The notes below the pieces were generated by a model. That model ran no database searches. It had not been told where the DNA came from and saw only the letters and a program-made list of their open reading frames with translations. From Massariosphaeria phaeospora (taxonomy: Eukaryota; Ascomycota; Dothideomycetes; Pleosporales), in NCBI GenBank assembly GCA_011032825.1, contig JAADJZ010000010.1, forward strand, positions 1,054,001 to 1,118,000: DNA of 64,000 nucleotides, in the 5' to 3' direction. Shown here piece by piece: positions 34,394 through 48,292 of this stretch; positions within the stretch are counted from its first letter, which is position 1, and every line of letters begins with the position of its first letter. The position numbers and the translations under genes are program-made.

Positions 34394-35048
34394 TTAACGG
34401 TAAGACTTTTGGTACTTGGCGCGGGCACCGGGACCGCCAAACTTCTTGGGCTCGCACCGCCTGTTGTCGGCAACAAGCAGTGTGCGGTCGTACTGCACAA
34501 GCGCCTGCTTCAGCTGGTTCTTGGAATGCTCGTCGATGTATTTCTGGTAGTAGGCGATGATGGATTTGGCAATGGCTTGGCGGATGGCGTAGATCTGCGA
34601 CGTGTGGCCTCCGCCCGAGACGCGCACGCGGATGTCGACCATGGCTACAAAGAGAGAGAAAGTAAGTATGTATTAGGGGGACTGCGCTGCGCAGAGAGGG
34701 ATGGGGTGTGCCGTACAGAATTTATCAATGCCGAGGATTAGGACGGGCTCGTAGACTTTGAATCGCAGGATCTCGGGCTGCACGAGCGAGAGCGGCTTTC
34801 CGTTGACCTTGATGAGGCCTTTGCCGGCCTAGGTTTTCTCCGTTCAGTATATAGTGTCTCGCGCAGTTCATCGGGGTTGGGTTTCGCGGGTGAGGTATAC
34901 CTTGCAGTGGGCGACAGCTACAGCGGCATGAGTTAGCATCTTGTTTCCCTAGTTGTGACTGACCGGTAGCTAGGCCGGGGGAGGGGGGATCTTGCGTACC
35001 AGTCGCAGTCTTCTTCTTTCCGAAGCATTGCACGCTTTGAGTGGCCAT
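34394..35048 (-). CDS. RPS16: 40S ribosomal protein S16 (uS9)
   Basis: Four exons (35048-35000, 34917-34901, 34828-34717, 34644-34394) give 142 residues, the normal length. Introns are 82, 72 and 72 nt. Exon 2 is only 17 nt and encodes the AVAHCK junction. Diagnostic segments: [61 protein letters not shown], and the C-terminal tail [20 protein letters not shown] ending YR. The Tyr-Arg tail of uS9 reaches the P site and contacts initiator tRNA in the small subunit. The protein acts in cytoplasmic translation. Introns near the start codon are usual for fungal ribosomal protein genes. It is divergent from the RCC1-like gene and convergent with the ChAPs gene. Confidence 0.96.
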
Positions 35049-35556
35049 GTTGGGCGACTGTGGGTTGCGTGCGTTCGAGGGTCGTGGGCGTGGGGTTTGG
35101 GCGGTGTCGTCGTCAATAATCAATGGCGAGGTCGAAGTTCAGTCGCGAAATCTCACTGTGGGCGCTAGCCGATGCGGGACGAATGTGGTCCGTGCGGTGT
35201 CGCTATGTAAGCGCTCTTCTACTCTCACTCTTCGTCAGAAGGCAGCAACACTCCTCAGCATCGACAGACATGGAAGAAAGTTCCAGAACACCTTATCACG
35301 GCTCTGCTTGTCTGTTATATCGCAGATACTCTCGGAAGGACGTCAGGACCCAGTCAAACCCCGTTTCAACTACTACCTAATCACTGGCTGCACGCCTCTT
35401 GACGGGATATCGAATTATGAGTCTTTTCGAATGACCAAATAATGACCTATTTCATGAATAATATTCCCATCAGTCCCGGAACGTGGCTGCTAGCATTCGA
35501 AAATCCTCTCTAGGCCGTAAGATCAATTTCCAACCGTCCACACCATAGATTTCCGG
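35049..35556. promoter_or_regulatory. Divergent promoter region, RPS16 / RCC1-like
   Basis: A 508-bp gap between divergent start codons; it must carry the strong ribosomal-protein promoter and that of the RCC1-like gene. No TATA box or clear factor site stands out to me. Confidence 0.45.
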
Positions 35557-36720
35557 ATGCCTCATCAGCTATACGCTTTTGGAAGTAACGGGGAGGCCCA
35601 ACTCGGCATTCCGGCTAAAGACATAGTCAGCACGCCGAATCTCGTTCTAACAGAGCCATTCCAGGAGAGTATCAGATCCATACATGGCGGCGATAACCAC
35701 ACACTTATCCTTACCGAATCAGGCACTGTCTGGGGAGTTGGCGACAACCGCAAAAGCCAGCTAGGGATTCCTAGGGCGGGACAAACGAGAGCCGGCCGGT
35801 TCGAAGAACTTTATAACGGGATTTCTTTCTGCGCTGCGGCCTGTGAATCGACTGCCTACATCTGCAATCCTGGCACCGAGTTCAACGAGACTGCATCCCC
35901 TATCATCTTCACTGAAGGCTTCAGTCGCTGGGGCGAACTTGGCAGGTTTGATGTAACGAGTACCAGTGGACTCACTGGGTTCCAACACAAGTCCGACACC
36001 AGAATTTGCGACCAGTTTAAGCACGTAGGGACACTCAACACCAAGCTACCTCATCCAGTCGTTGACTTCACGGCTGGAGGGTGGCACTACGCTGCAGTCC
36101 TAGCAAACGGAGAAGTCTGGGGCTGGGGCAAAGCGCGCCACGAACAGCTCGGCGCTACAGTGCCACAATGTACCAGTATCACTAGTCCTATACGCATCGA
36201 GGGCATTCCTTTCCCGGCGAAGAAAGTCGTCTGCGGCAAAGAGTTCACCTACATCGCCAGCGCGTCCAGCACCGGCGAGCACGTCCTCCTCGGCAAAGAC
36301 AAGTTCAACATCAAGAGCCACATGCCTGCGCACATCCGGGGCTGGAAAGACATCGGCGCAACGTGGCATGCCGTTTTCGTGCTCTTCGACGACGGACGCC
36401 TTGCTGCCTGGGGCAAGGAAAATATGTGGAAGCTCATACCGCCGAACTTGCCGTCCATTGAGAAGATCGCGGTGGGTTCGGACCATGTGTTGGCTGTCAC
36501 GAAGGAGGGCGGACTGATTTCGTGGGGTTGGGGAAAGCATGGCAATTGTGGGGATGTCTCGCAGTTGGAGCCTCGGCCGGTGAATGATATGGTGTCGGGA
36601 TTTTGGAATGAGATTGATATCCCGGGAGAGATCCAAATGATTGGAGCTGGCTTTTGTACGAGCTTTGTTTTGTCTTCAGTTGATGGAAACGCCGCGGCCT
36701 TGACGGGTTTGGTTGACTAG
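35557..36720 (+). CDS. RCC1-repeat (beta-propeller) protein
   Basis: Single exon, 387 residues. RCC1-type repeats are clear: LYAFGSNGEAQLGIP, GGDNHTLILTESGTVWGVGDN, AGGWHYAAVLANGEVWGWGKARHEQLG, ATWHAVFVLFDDGRLAAWGKEN, VGSDHVLAVTKEGGLISWGWGKHGNCG and a final GAGFCTSFVL. The length and lack of other domains fit small fungal RCC1 proteins like yeast ATS1, which works with the Elongator/Kti tRNA-modification pathway and microtubule-linked processes, rather than the nuclear Ran exchange factor RCC1/PRP20. The ATS1 link is inference from size and the absence of a nuclear-localisation tail. It converges with RAD9. Confidence 0.8.
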   Translation: MPHQLYAFGSNGEAQLGIPAKDIVSTPNLVLTEPFQESIRSIHGGDNHTLILTESGTVWGVGDNRKSQLGIPRAGQTRAGRFEELYNGISFCAAACESTAYICNPGTEFNETASPIIFTEGFSRWGELGRFDVTSTSGLTGFQHKSDTRICDQFKHVGTLNTKLPHPVVDFTAGGWHYAAVLANGEVWGWGKARHEQLGATVPQCTSITSPIRIEGIPFPAKKVVCGKEFTYIASASSTGEHVLLGKDKFNIKSHMPAHIRGWKDIGATWHAVFVLFDDGRLAAWGKENMWKLIPPNLPSIEKIAVGSDHVLAVTKEGGLISWGWGKHGNCGDVSQLEPRPVNDMVSGFWNEIDIPGEIQMIGAGFCTSFVLSSVDGNAAALTGLVD

Positions 36721-36992
36721 CTGGCAACCAACAATCACGCTTTCGGGCTCTACTAGGTTCAGGGAGGTGTTATCTACTACCATACCAGATGCAGGGGGCT
36801 TTGTAGTGGATATATCTACCTTAAAAGTCGTGCTAGAGTTGCTTATGCTTGACTTTACCGGCAAAGAATCATGGCCCAGGAATGATGCTGAGACTGTAGA
36901 CAAGTTCCAAATGTCATTGTTCATTTGGATAACTAGCTACAGCATAAAGTGTCCCTCGCGAAAGCCTTTCCAAGTCCGACCTCTACTTTCCA

Positions 36993-38329
36993 CTACCACA
37001 GCCCTTTGATTTGCGATATCCGTTGTGTTGGCGCGAGTGCCTCAACGCTATCCTCCGTCCCAATTTGCGAGCCTCTCGCAGTATCGCGAAATGTAGGAAA
37101 GACGGCAGCATCATGCTCCGCGCTAGCGTCCCAACCAAGCGTTTCTTCCTCATTATTGTAGTCGAGTGGTTCCCAGCGAGAGTCTTCGTCGTCCTGTTGC
37201 ACGAACAGGGTTTCTGAATCTGGTCGTTCGCGTCTTGGTGACGAGGGCTTCTTCGAGCCCGGATTGCGGCGGCGCGCTGATCGACGCGATGCAGGTTCAT
37301 TAGGTGGTGGCATTTCAGAGCCAGTGTTACCGTTCTCGGGTCGTTCATTGGAAGCGGATTCCGCGCGAGAGGCCTGCCTGCTAAGTACTTGTGGTGCTGG
37401 TGTCGATGCTGTAGAGGCGTTGTAATCTCCAGAAGTCATGAGGGTGAACTTGCACAACAGCCCATCGGAGCCATAGCTTAGTTGTAGGGGGCGCGTTGGA
37501 CGTGAGTAGTATGCCTTCAAGCTTGTCTTGAGCGTGTCCGCGTGAAGGACGATGGCTTTGAAGTCTTTCACGCTGATGATAATATGGAGGCCGGTTTGAA
37601 CATTGAAGTCTTCGAAATCAGAAGTATTCACCGCCACCGCAGTGACAAGTGGATGTTTCAGTATCTCATGCCCGTTGGTGATCTTTTCGGTATAGCTCTT
37701 GAAGACTGCTCTGCCCTCTTCCCCGGCGAATATGTCGAGCATCTCAGTCTTGGTACCAAAGTATTCGACGTATTCTTTCATAGCGGCTGCATGCATGCTC
37801 CACCGATTCTTTGCGACATTTAGGTCAAACAGCGCGTGCATAACGTCGACGGCTTCATACGTCAACTTGTACGTCTTGATGACCCCCTGGTTGCACACCA
37901 TCCGGACTATAAACCGGCATTCCGTTTGGTCTGCCCGGTCCTGTACAGTAACTTCGCAACGGTCGATAGCACCGTCTCTCCCTAACGGATCGTAAAGACG
38001 GCCCTTGAAGACCGAGAGCAGCGCCTTCATGTACATGCTGCACGTAAACCGGCCTTCGGGTCCTCCATGGCTTGGGATGCACTCGTAACTAGTAAAGAAT
38101 TGCTTCGCATCCAAACCAACGGCGGCGTATGCGGATTTTGAAGAATTCAGAGCGGTGAACGTGAACTGAGATGATATGAATGAAAGGTCTGGCAATGGGA
38201 AGGCTGACAACCTACGCTTTTCCGGCGCGCCTCGATGGCGACCGTGTCGCTGAATTTGCCTAGGCAGACGAGTAGATCATGGACTTTAGCCGCTGCCTCA
38301 GGGGTGAGGGTAAAATTTAGGACAACCAT
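36993..38329 (-). CDS. RAD9: DNA damage checkpoint protein RAD9 (9-1-1 clamp)
   Basis: Two exons (38329-38216 and 38165-36993) encode 428 residues. The 50-nt intron (GTAGGT donor, CTCAG acceptor) joins EARRKS to FTFTALNSSKSAYA. The N-terminal ~280 residues form the PCNA-like fold of Rad9: MVVLNFTLTPEAAAKVHDLL, LDAKQFFTSYE, FTCSMYMKALLSVFKGR, ECRFIVRMVCNQGVIKTYKL and LKAYYSRPTRPLQLSYGSDG. The C-terminal ~130 residues are disordered, Ser/Arg/Glu-rich, as in Rad9 proteins that are phosphorylated there. Rad9 with Rad1 and Hus1 forms the clamp loaded at DNA damage to activate the ATR/Rad3-type checkpoint; it acts in the nucleus. This is the S. pombe/human RAD9 family (DDC1 in S. cerevisiae), not budding-yeast RAD9. 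Confidence 0.92.
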
Positions 38330-38511
38330 GATGGATCATAGTCGCTTGCATTGCCTTTCTATTCGGGTTGTGGTGTGTTCGAGGGTGTCGATGCAGCGTG
38401 TTTTCGGCGCGTCATCCGAAAACGCGCTAGTGACGTCGCCACTTGGTAGGCTAGCCCGTTCCTCTCCACGGCCACCTGCATATCAACCATCAACTTCAAA
38501 ACTTGTATACA
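38330..38511. promoter_or_regulatory. Short divergent promoter, RAD9 / F-box gene
   Basis: Only 182 bp between the two start codons. It contains TGACGTCG (38430-38437, half of a CRE-like palindrome) and CGCG-rich words near 38405-38425. Shared or compact control is likely from the spacing alone. Confidence 0.4.
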
Positions 38512-40625
38512 ATGGCTCCAGCTCTTCCAGATGACATTTTACATCTCCTCTGTGAGGAACTCGCGCACCAGGGCCAGTTCGACACGCTGTTCAACTGCGC
38601 GTGCGCGAGTCGGGCTCTGGCGATAGCCGCGCTCACCAATCTCTATCGGTAGGTCCTCAAGTCGTGTTGGCCACTATCACCTTCATTAATATTGTCGATC
38701 ACAGATGGCATCACGTAGCTCCAGTTCGAGGAGGCGGGGAAGACGAAGCAGTTCCCCTTGCCACCAAACAGTTGATGGTCCAGAGATGGTCCATCTTGTG
38801 GCGATCCATCATCGCGTCGAGTCTCGAGGCAACACTGTTCCCGTATTGTCGCTACATTACGTATCTCGACTTCAGAGACCTTGACAATCTGCTCGAGGAT
38901 GACCATTTCAAAGCCAAAATCTTGAAGTAAGTCTCGAAATGTGGACTTGATGTCAAATGCTGATGCATTACTAAGGCAGTTCTTCTCTGGCCCACTGTCA
39001 CGTTTCCACTCCACGGTAGACGTTCCTCGTCCGAATGGGAGAAAATTAGCTCGGCTCGATGCTGTCACCATCGTCAACGCCATTGGAGAAGGTCAGTCAC
39101 TATCTCGAAGGCCTCTGATAATTATCTCCCCGTTCTGTCGCATCCTCTCAACTATCAGCAACGCCGCACTATACACTGTTAGACTCCGCATATATACCCC
39201 CTTTTCGTAAAGGTCGACTCCCTATCGTGACCTATATCTCATTCTTGCATTGCCTTACCTGTCCCAGTCATTACTAACATTGACGAATTCGTTCGGAGTC
39301 TATGGCTAATACCTTCCAGTGATCACTCAACACACCCCAATGCTTGAGTCTATCAGCGGAAACCGTAAGTCGCTCGTTTGCGTTTAGAGAACCATTTTAA
39401 CATGGCGTAGTTCTCTCACACGCGCTGGTTACATGGACTCCAAGGCTACCTCGTCTGCTGTCACTCGAGCTTTATGACGGTAGGCCGCTTGAGGATGAGC
39501 TGGTACACGCCGCGCTTCGAGAGCACTGTCCGCAGTTCAGTTCACTGATGATATATTCTTGGTAAAATCTTTATCAAATGAGAACCCAAAACTTTACTGA
39601 CCACAATTAGGCATGCTGAGGATCGAGATCATAAGTTTTCCAAATTCATCGGGGCTCTGAAACCAAACTCGCTCAAGACGTTAGACATCATTGGAGACAT
39701 TAATCTTGCGGCCGAGTCTTTCTTAGCTTTAACCACCCATGGGGAGTCTCTCAAAGACTTGAGCTTCTGCGTCTCAAGCGAGTCGCTACCACACATATCA
39801 CTGTTACGTGGATGTACTGCCTTGGAATCCCTACGCATCGAGGATGCCCATGGTACGACCAATCTCGAAGCGACACAGAATGACATCTTTCTAGAAACGA
39901 TCGATTGGCTCAAGAATTGCGAAGACCTCCGAAGCCTTAGTTTCACGAGACTACAGTCAGCAGCTTCAATTGCAACACCACTGCTATTGCAAGACAACAT
40001 CAAGTTGCGTAAACTCGAGATCGACTCATACCTTCCCCAAGATAGTCGTCTATTTCATCAAGCACTCATACATCAACGTCGGACTCTGATGTTCCTATCA
40101 CTAAGTGGCGACACTGAGGGCATGTTCCGCGATGACATAGACATTCTCGTGGACTCGCTTAAGCAGTTGTCAGAATTAAGGGTTCTCAAACTCATCTTGG
40201 TGCAGGAGGTGTTTCAAGATGAACACCTAATACTCATCATTCGGAACCTGAACCAGCTCGAGGATCTTTACGTCAGCGGTCTAGAGATCAACGACACAGT
40301 GCTCGAATACGTCGGACACCTTTCGAACCTCCGGAGTGTCGAATTCTCTGGCATATCTAAGTTTACCACGAACGGTCTCTTAGAATTTGTTTCCCGCCTC
40401 GGGCCTGGCAACCAAGAAATACGTGTGATGGTAGACATGGCTGATCCCGATACTTTACTCACCGACAATGAGGTCGCGCTGGTCCGAGAAAGCCTAGCAG
40501 AGAAAGTCGATGGCACTCTCGAGTATACTCCCTGGCGAGGTATGTTCAATGTCGATTTTGGTTACTTTAGCTCACGGACCGTTACAGATCCTGCTATCTC
40601 CGAATTTGAAGGAGACTCTGACTAG
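38512..40625 (+). CDS. F-box / leucine-rich repeat-like protein
   Basis: Six exons (38512-38648, 38705-38926, 38976-39091, 39320-39364, 39411-39561, 39611-40625) encode 561 residues. Introns are 46-56 nt except the third, which is 228 nt. The N-terminus LPDDILHLLCEELAHQG followed by LFNCACASRALA is an F-box, the Skp1-binding motif of SCF ubiquitin ligases. The rest has irregular leucine-rich units (LKTLDIIGDINLA, LESLRIEDAHG, LRSLSFTRLQSA, LRVLKLILVQEV, LEDLYVSGLEIND, LRSVEFSGISKF), which probably form the substrate-binding surface. Family type is secure. The substrate is unknown, as for most fungal F-box/LRR proteins. It starts 182 bp from RAD9 in a divergent arrangement. Confidence 0.8.
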
Positions 40626-40991
40626 CGCAACTCTGCGAAAATTAGCATTGGGTAGTAGGGTAATTATCATCATGATGCATGGATTTCACTAGGAGGCATT
40701 CTTCACGACTGAGAGCTATCGTTACTGAAAGCATGTTGTTGGTGTCTTAAAGAGAAAACGTAGGTTCTCTACGGAGCATAAAAATACTTCTACCTAATAC
40801 TGGCTGCTTGGATAACCGAGTTGACACAGGTGTATCCCCAGCTTTCAACAGTGTATTGTTTCGCCTCTAAGCTAACCTGTTGAGATGCTTTCCGATGACG
40901 TGAGTTCTCGCTTATCAGTAGCGGGGCTCTAGACCTAGACTTTGGCTTGGGCGGGACAGCACCAAACACCCAACCTTATTTGTTACTATTC
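40626..40991. other. Intergenic; 3' flank and THI20 promoter
   Basis: 366 bp between two plus-strand genes. I looked for a fungal TPP-riboswitch-like CTGAGA element with a long leader intron, as in THI4 and NMT1, and did not see one. No other structure noted. Confidence 0.5.
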
Positions 40992-43061
40992 ATGGCATCG
41001 AAGAGGGTTCTCACTATCGCCGGCTCTGATAGTTCTGGTGGAGCGTATGTGCCACCTTGCACTACTCATTCGCAACGACTAATGTTCAGGTGCTAGCGGG
41101 CTCGAAGCGGACCAGAAAGTCATCGCCGCCCATGGATGCTATGCAATGACAGCTACCACGGCCTTGACAGCCCAGAATACGCTCGGTGTCTATGACATAC
41201 ATCACACGCCGCCATCTTTCCTTCGTAAGCAAATCGATGCTTGCATCGACGACATTGGCGTCGATGTCGTCAAGACGGGTACATATCCACCTCCTCCCGC
41301 ATATACAATATTGATGCTGACATACCTGAAGGCATGCTGGCATCCACTGAAACGATTGTTGTTGTTGCCGATGCTTTCCGCAGGCACAACATCCACATAT
41401 CTGTTGTTGATCCTGTACTTCAACCCATGTCTCGCGTGAATATAGACTAATGAACCAGGTAATGATATCTACAAGCGGCTCGCAACTACTACCTGAGGAT
41501 GCTGTGGATACACTTATCAAACAACTACTTCCAGTGACTACGGTATTGACACCGAACTTGCCGGAGGCAAGACTTCTTCTGAAGTCAGCAGCCATACCAT
41601 GTCCGGAACCGAAGGATGTCGACGACATAGTGAACATTGCCAAATCAATCCAACAACTGGGTCCAAAGTTTGTACTTCTGAAGGGAGGTCATCTGCCGTT
41701 GACCAAGGGTAGACTAGTGTCGAAAGATGAGGCTGATCGCGATACCGTACTCAATGTCCTCTATGGGGAGGGCACGACTACCTTGCTGCAGACTAGATAT
41801 TTAAGCTCCAAGAACACTCATGGAACTGGCTGCTCGCTAGCCTGTGAGTGATGCCGAAAACCCCTTAACAATTAGTCTTTGCTCACCTTCGTTAGCGGCG
41901 ATAGCTTGCAACATAGCAAGCGGGTTGAGCGTTAAAGAGGCTGCTAAGAAGGCTAATCTATATGTTGAAGCGGGTATCAAGTTCAGTGAAGACCTCGGAA
42001 AGGGAAGTGGTCCCATCAACCATTTCCACTCCACGTATACTCTGCCATTTCCGCCGTATGCATAGTATCTCACTTCCAAAATATGGATACTAACGATAGA
42101 AGGGGCGGGTTCATTCAATATCTTCTCAATCGTCATGACGTCCGCAAGCCTTGGAGGGAATACACCGAACACCAGTTCCTTCAACGAATGGCCGACGGGA
42201 CTTTACCCATCGATCACTTCAAGCACTATCTGATCCAGGACTATTTATTCTTAGTAGGTCACGATATATTTTGCAGCATGTAACTGACCGAACACATATC
42301 CACTTCGCACGAGCAAATGCACTGGCGGCGTACAAGTCCAGATCAATGACCGATATAGGTCGGGCAGGTATCTTGACCCTCGCTCTACATCATCGACTAA
42401 TATCATGTTAGTCAGCGCAACAAGTGCTTCATCTGCAAGAGGAGATCAAGCTGCATATTGAGTTTTGTAAAGAATATGGCCTTTCGATCCAGGATATAGA
42501 AAGCCACGAGGAAGACCAAGGTATGCTACATCTGCCCATCGCGTAGCATCCTGTTACTGAAGACCTTCATAGCATGCACAGCATACACAAGGTTCATAGA
42601 TGCGTACTCAGAGGAATAGTGCCACCTCTAATTGATGCACCAGATATGTTCTCGATATTGGCCAGTCCGAAGATTGGTTAGCGCTGCAGATAGCTCTCCT
42701 TCCCTGCCTCGTTGGGTACGGTGCCATCGCCCGTCGCCTGTATGATGATCCGGAGACTAGCAGAGAGGGAAACAAGTACTGGAAATGGATCGAGACATAT
42801 GTCGCGGATGACTATGAGGAAGCAATGAAGAACGGCTCTGGTAAGGCGAGAATGAGGGAAGCATGCCATCGAGAGCTGACGCTCCAGATCTCATCGAAAA
42901 GCACGCATCAAAGCAGTCAGTCTCGCGGATAGACGAACTAGCAAAGATATTCGTTCACGCGACCAAGGTGTGTTGTGGTTCCCCAGCCGGTTCTTCAGAT
43001 TAGAGCTGACCTTCCACAGATGGAGACGGGGTTCTGGGATATGGGTGTGAGGGGTGTATGA
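40992..43061 (+). CDS. THI20: Hydroxymethylpyrimidine phosphate kinase / TenA fusion (THI20 type)
   Basis: Twelve exons, with introns of 44-53 nt: 40992-41044, 41097-41278, 41332-41414, 41459-41843, 41896-42055, 42100-42253, 42298-42367, 42416-42520, 42572-42590 (19 nt), 42644-42840, 42888-42967 and 43020-43061. The N-terminal ThiD kinase has TIAGSDSSGGAGLEADQK, LTAQNTLGV, DVVKTGM, LTPNLPEA, LLKGGHLP and the active-site loop HGTGCSLASAIA. The C-terminal TenA/thiaminase-II part has HFKHYLIQDYLFL, FARANALAAYKS, LHIEFCKEYGLS, ACTAYTRYVLDIGQSEDW and YWKWIETYVADDY. The kinase makes HMP-PP for thiamine synthesis; TenA salvages HMP from damaged thiamine. Odd point: the intron at 42254-42297 needs a CAT, not CAG, 3' end to keep the conserved join of DYLFL to HFARAN, so the TenA part may be broken or mis-spliced here. 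Confidence 0.85.
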
Positions 43062-43505
43062 GAGACAAGTAAAAGGAGCGCACGTCATATCTACTACACA
43101 GAGTAGCTTTTAGAACTGGAAATGGGCTCCAAGTCGCGTTCTTTGCAGTGCGTGCTGTAAGTTTGTTGTCGTGGTTGGGTTGACCTCCCCGAGACCGGTA
43201 AGGCCAGCCAGGCATCCGGCGATCACGTGCCGATAACGGCCCGGGGCCCGGGCTGATTGCGGCAGGCTAGCGGCAAACAAAAATTTCAGAACGCGACAAG
43301 GAGGCAACCTCGCACCTACACTTCTCCCTTCTCCCCCCGACTTCATCCCACCCACACAACCTCTCGTCCTCTCTTTCGTTGCCTCACACGCAGCGACACT
43401 TGATCACCGACAGCCCTGCACTCCCACGCCCGCACGGCTTCAGACCTTCAGTCACGCTCTTTCGTTGTTCGTTGACCGGTCCCTACTGAATCTCACCAAC
43501 ACACC
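43062..43505. promoter_or_regulatory. DBP2 promoter and leader
   Basis: Contains a CACGTG E-box (43224-43229), a GC-rich palindrome CCCGGGGCCCGGG just after it, then C/T-rich plus-strand DNA (CTCTCGTCCTCTC) up to the ATG at 43506. This matches the usual layout of a strongly expressed fungal gene. Confidence 0.45.
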
Positions 43506-46116
<2,611 letters not shown>

Positions 46117-46850
46117 AGTCAGTGGGACCTATCAACCACTACTGACCGTACCGTTCAATTGACCATCAGCAACGACACTTGCGGGCTTCGGCGTATTGAC
46201 CTAGACGTTTTTCGGTATGGGCCCGAGTCAGAATCAGATTTCTTCATCTTTCATTTTCCCTAATCATAGCGGGAATCGCTACCTTGGATCATACGCCGTG
46301 GCTGTGTGATACCCCGGAAGGAACCAAACTTCTCCTTACTACGAAAGTTTTGTTCGATAGACTGTCATCTTCCTTTTTGAGACTCCTCCCCACACGTGGC
46401 TGCTTGTGCTTCTTCTGGCGTGTCTCTTCGAGCCTTGAACTTCCGAGGGGATTTTCCATGGGCCACATTTGCATTCGGAGCTGGTGGTGTTTCTTCCACG
46501 TTTCATCTCAAAAGTCTGTCACGTAAATGCGGATTATACAATACTGAAAACTTTTCATGTGATGTGTCTGTGTCCATGCCTATGCCTATGCCTATGCTAT
46601 CCGCGAGTAATGCCCTATGGGACGGCACGTCAGAATTCGGCAACTCCTAGACAAAGCCGTAAACTGCCACGTGGTTCAGGTTCGGATCGTCGGGTGGGTT
46701 GCACTCTATTGAGCCCCTCCCCCCCTTGCACGTACGTGTACCCGCGGACTCGCCGCGGACTCCTCCCGACGACTCGACTCGTGACGTCTTCGATATGCCC
46801 GTCTCACCTGTCATCGCGAAGCTGATTATTATGTGCTCTGATCTGAAACC

Positions 46851-46870
46851 ATCTGATCTGATCTGATCTG
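46851..46870. repeat. (ATCTG)4 microsatellite
   Basis: Four perfect ATCTG units, with imperfect units on both sides (from about 46840 to 46885). Confidence 0.85.
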
Positions 46871-47139
46871 AGATGATCTGAGCTGCGATTCATGGCGAGG
46901 TAGATCGTATGTGGGGTGCAGGACGGGGATGGGGAGGCTGTAACGGTGTAACCTGGGTAGGGACGCGGAATGGACGCGTCTAGAGCGTCTAGAGCGCTCG
47001 GGTGGGGTTGGGGTGGGGTACATGGGATGGGATGGGATTGATGGGAATGCGCGTCACAGCGACGGCGGAAAAAAGCGATGAGGACCTTGTTGGGCGGGTT
47101 GTGTTTGTGTTTGAGATGAACTGAACTGGACTGAACTGG

Positions 47140-47300
47140 GTGTCTGGAATAATGGGTACGTGATTGTTGTTGTTTGGTTGTTGGGATGGGTTGGTATGGG
47201 ATACTGTTTGTGTTGAGCTGAGATAGGTCTCTGGAATAATAGGTACGTGGTTGTTGTTATTTGGTTGCTGGGATGGGATGGGTTGGGTTGGGGTACATAC
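47140..47300. repeat. Two diverged ~75-bp direct copies
   Basis: Segments at about 47138-47205 and 47231-47290 both run GGAATAATRGGTACGTG, then a GTTGTT run and TTTGGTTG, then GGGATGGG. A second pair of similar copies lies at about 47640-47730 and 47757-47845 (GGAGGGTCGRTTATG and GACGAGAGGGGAAAG). They are local duplications in G/T-rich non-coding DNA. Confidence 0.65.
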
Positions 47301-47440
47301 GGTAGGTATATGACGTGTCGCGGAGGTGGCAACAAAGGGTATTGTTGGTGGTGGGGGAAACGGAAATGAGACGAGATGCGGTGAGATGCGGCGAGGGGAA
47401 GGGAAGGGAGGTTATTGTTTGGTCTTGGTCTTGGTCTTGG

Positions 47441-47506
47441 GCATCGGCATCGGCATCGGCATTGGCATTCGCATTCGCATTGGCATTGGCATTGGCATCG
47501 GCATGG
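47441..47506. repeat. (GCATYG)n hexanucleotide repeat
   Basis: About eleven units of GCATCG, GCATTG or GCATTC in a row, preceded by three GTCTTG units at 47422-47440. Confidence 0.85.
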
Positions 47507-48270
47507 GAAAGGACGAGTTCGGTAATCCAATATAGTGGAGTACGATATATATCGGCAGGCCAGGCGACATCTTCGCGTCTTGGTGATGTTCTGCGGTTGA
47601 CGTATTTGGTGGGGCTGTTTGGTTTGGGTTTGGTTCGGGTTGGTTCCGTGAAGAGAAGAGAAGTTTGAGGGGTCGATTATGCATGTGTAGGGGGAGGTAG
47701 GCAGGCGTGATGGGACGAGAGGGGAAAGGGAGATTTGGTGGGTCGGTTTGGTTCGGCTTAGAGGAGAGAAGTTTGGAGGGTCGGTTATGTGTGTGTGAGG
47801 GGTGGGGTGGTGGGCGGAATGGGGCGAGAGGGGAAAGAGAGAGAGGAAGAGGAAGTACAAAGTACAGGATAGGGTTTGTTGAGACTACTTACCTAAATAC
47901 CTACCTACCTACCCACATTAAAGGCAGTAAAGAGCCCAAGAAGGCCATGGTGTTGGCGTTGGTGTTTTTGTTGTTGGGAAGGACACAATTAATCCGATAG
48001 GCATGGACGGATAGACAGTGTATAAGATAAAACAAGACAAGACACATGCATAAATGCACGCATAGAAATATACACAGAGAACATTTCAGTAGGTATACAG
48101 GCCTACGTTCAATAAGTCTACCTTGCTCTCGTCCTAGATAATATTTGCTACATTGTTTGCTTGTTGGTTTGTAGAGCGGGAAATAGGACTTAGTACGCGG
48201 AAGTAACGGCTAGGAAACGAAACGAAACGAAATGAAACTGAAACGTATAGCGCCTAAGTGCGTGCGGTGT

Positions 48271-48292
48271 AAGCAAGCAAGCAAGCAAGCAT
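48271..48292. repeat. (AAGC)n microsatellite
   Basis: About five AAGC units. A similar CAAG run is at 48878-48895 and a GAGA run at 48653-48680. Confidence 0.8.

Noticed and set aside
40626..40991. TPP riboswitch in front of THI20
   Set aside because: No CTGAGA-type core with paired arms and no leader intron found; known fungal examples are mainly on other thiamine genes.
47054..47860. 268-codon open frame on the minus strand
   Set aside because: The product is only low-complexity Pro/Thr/Ser/His and alternating Cys-Arg or Cys-Gln arising from simple DNA repeats; no domain and no promoter-like flank.
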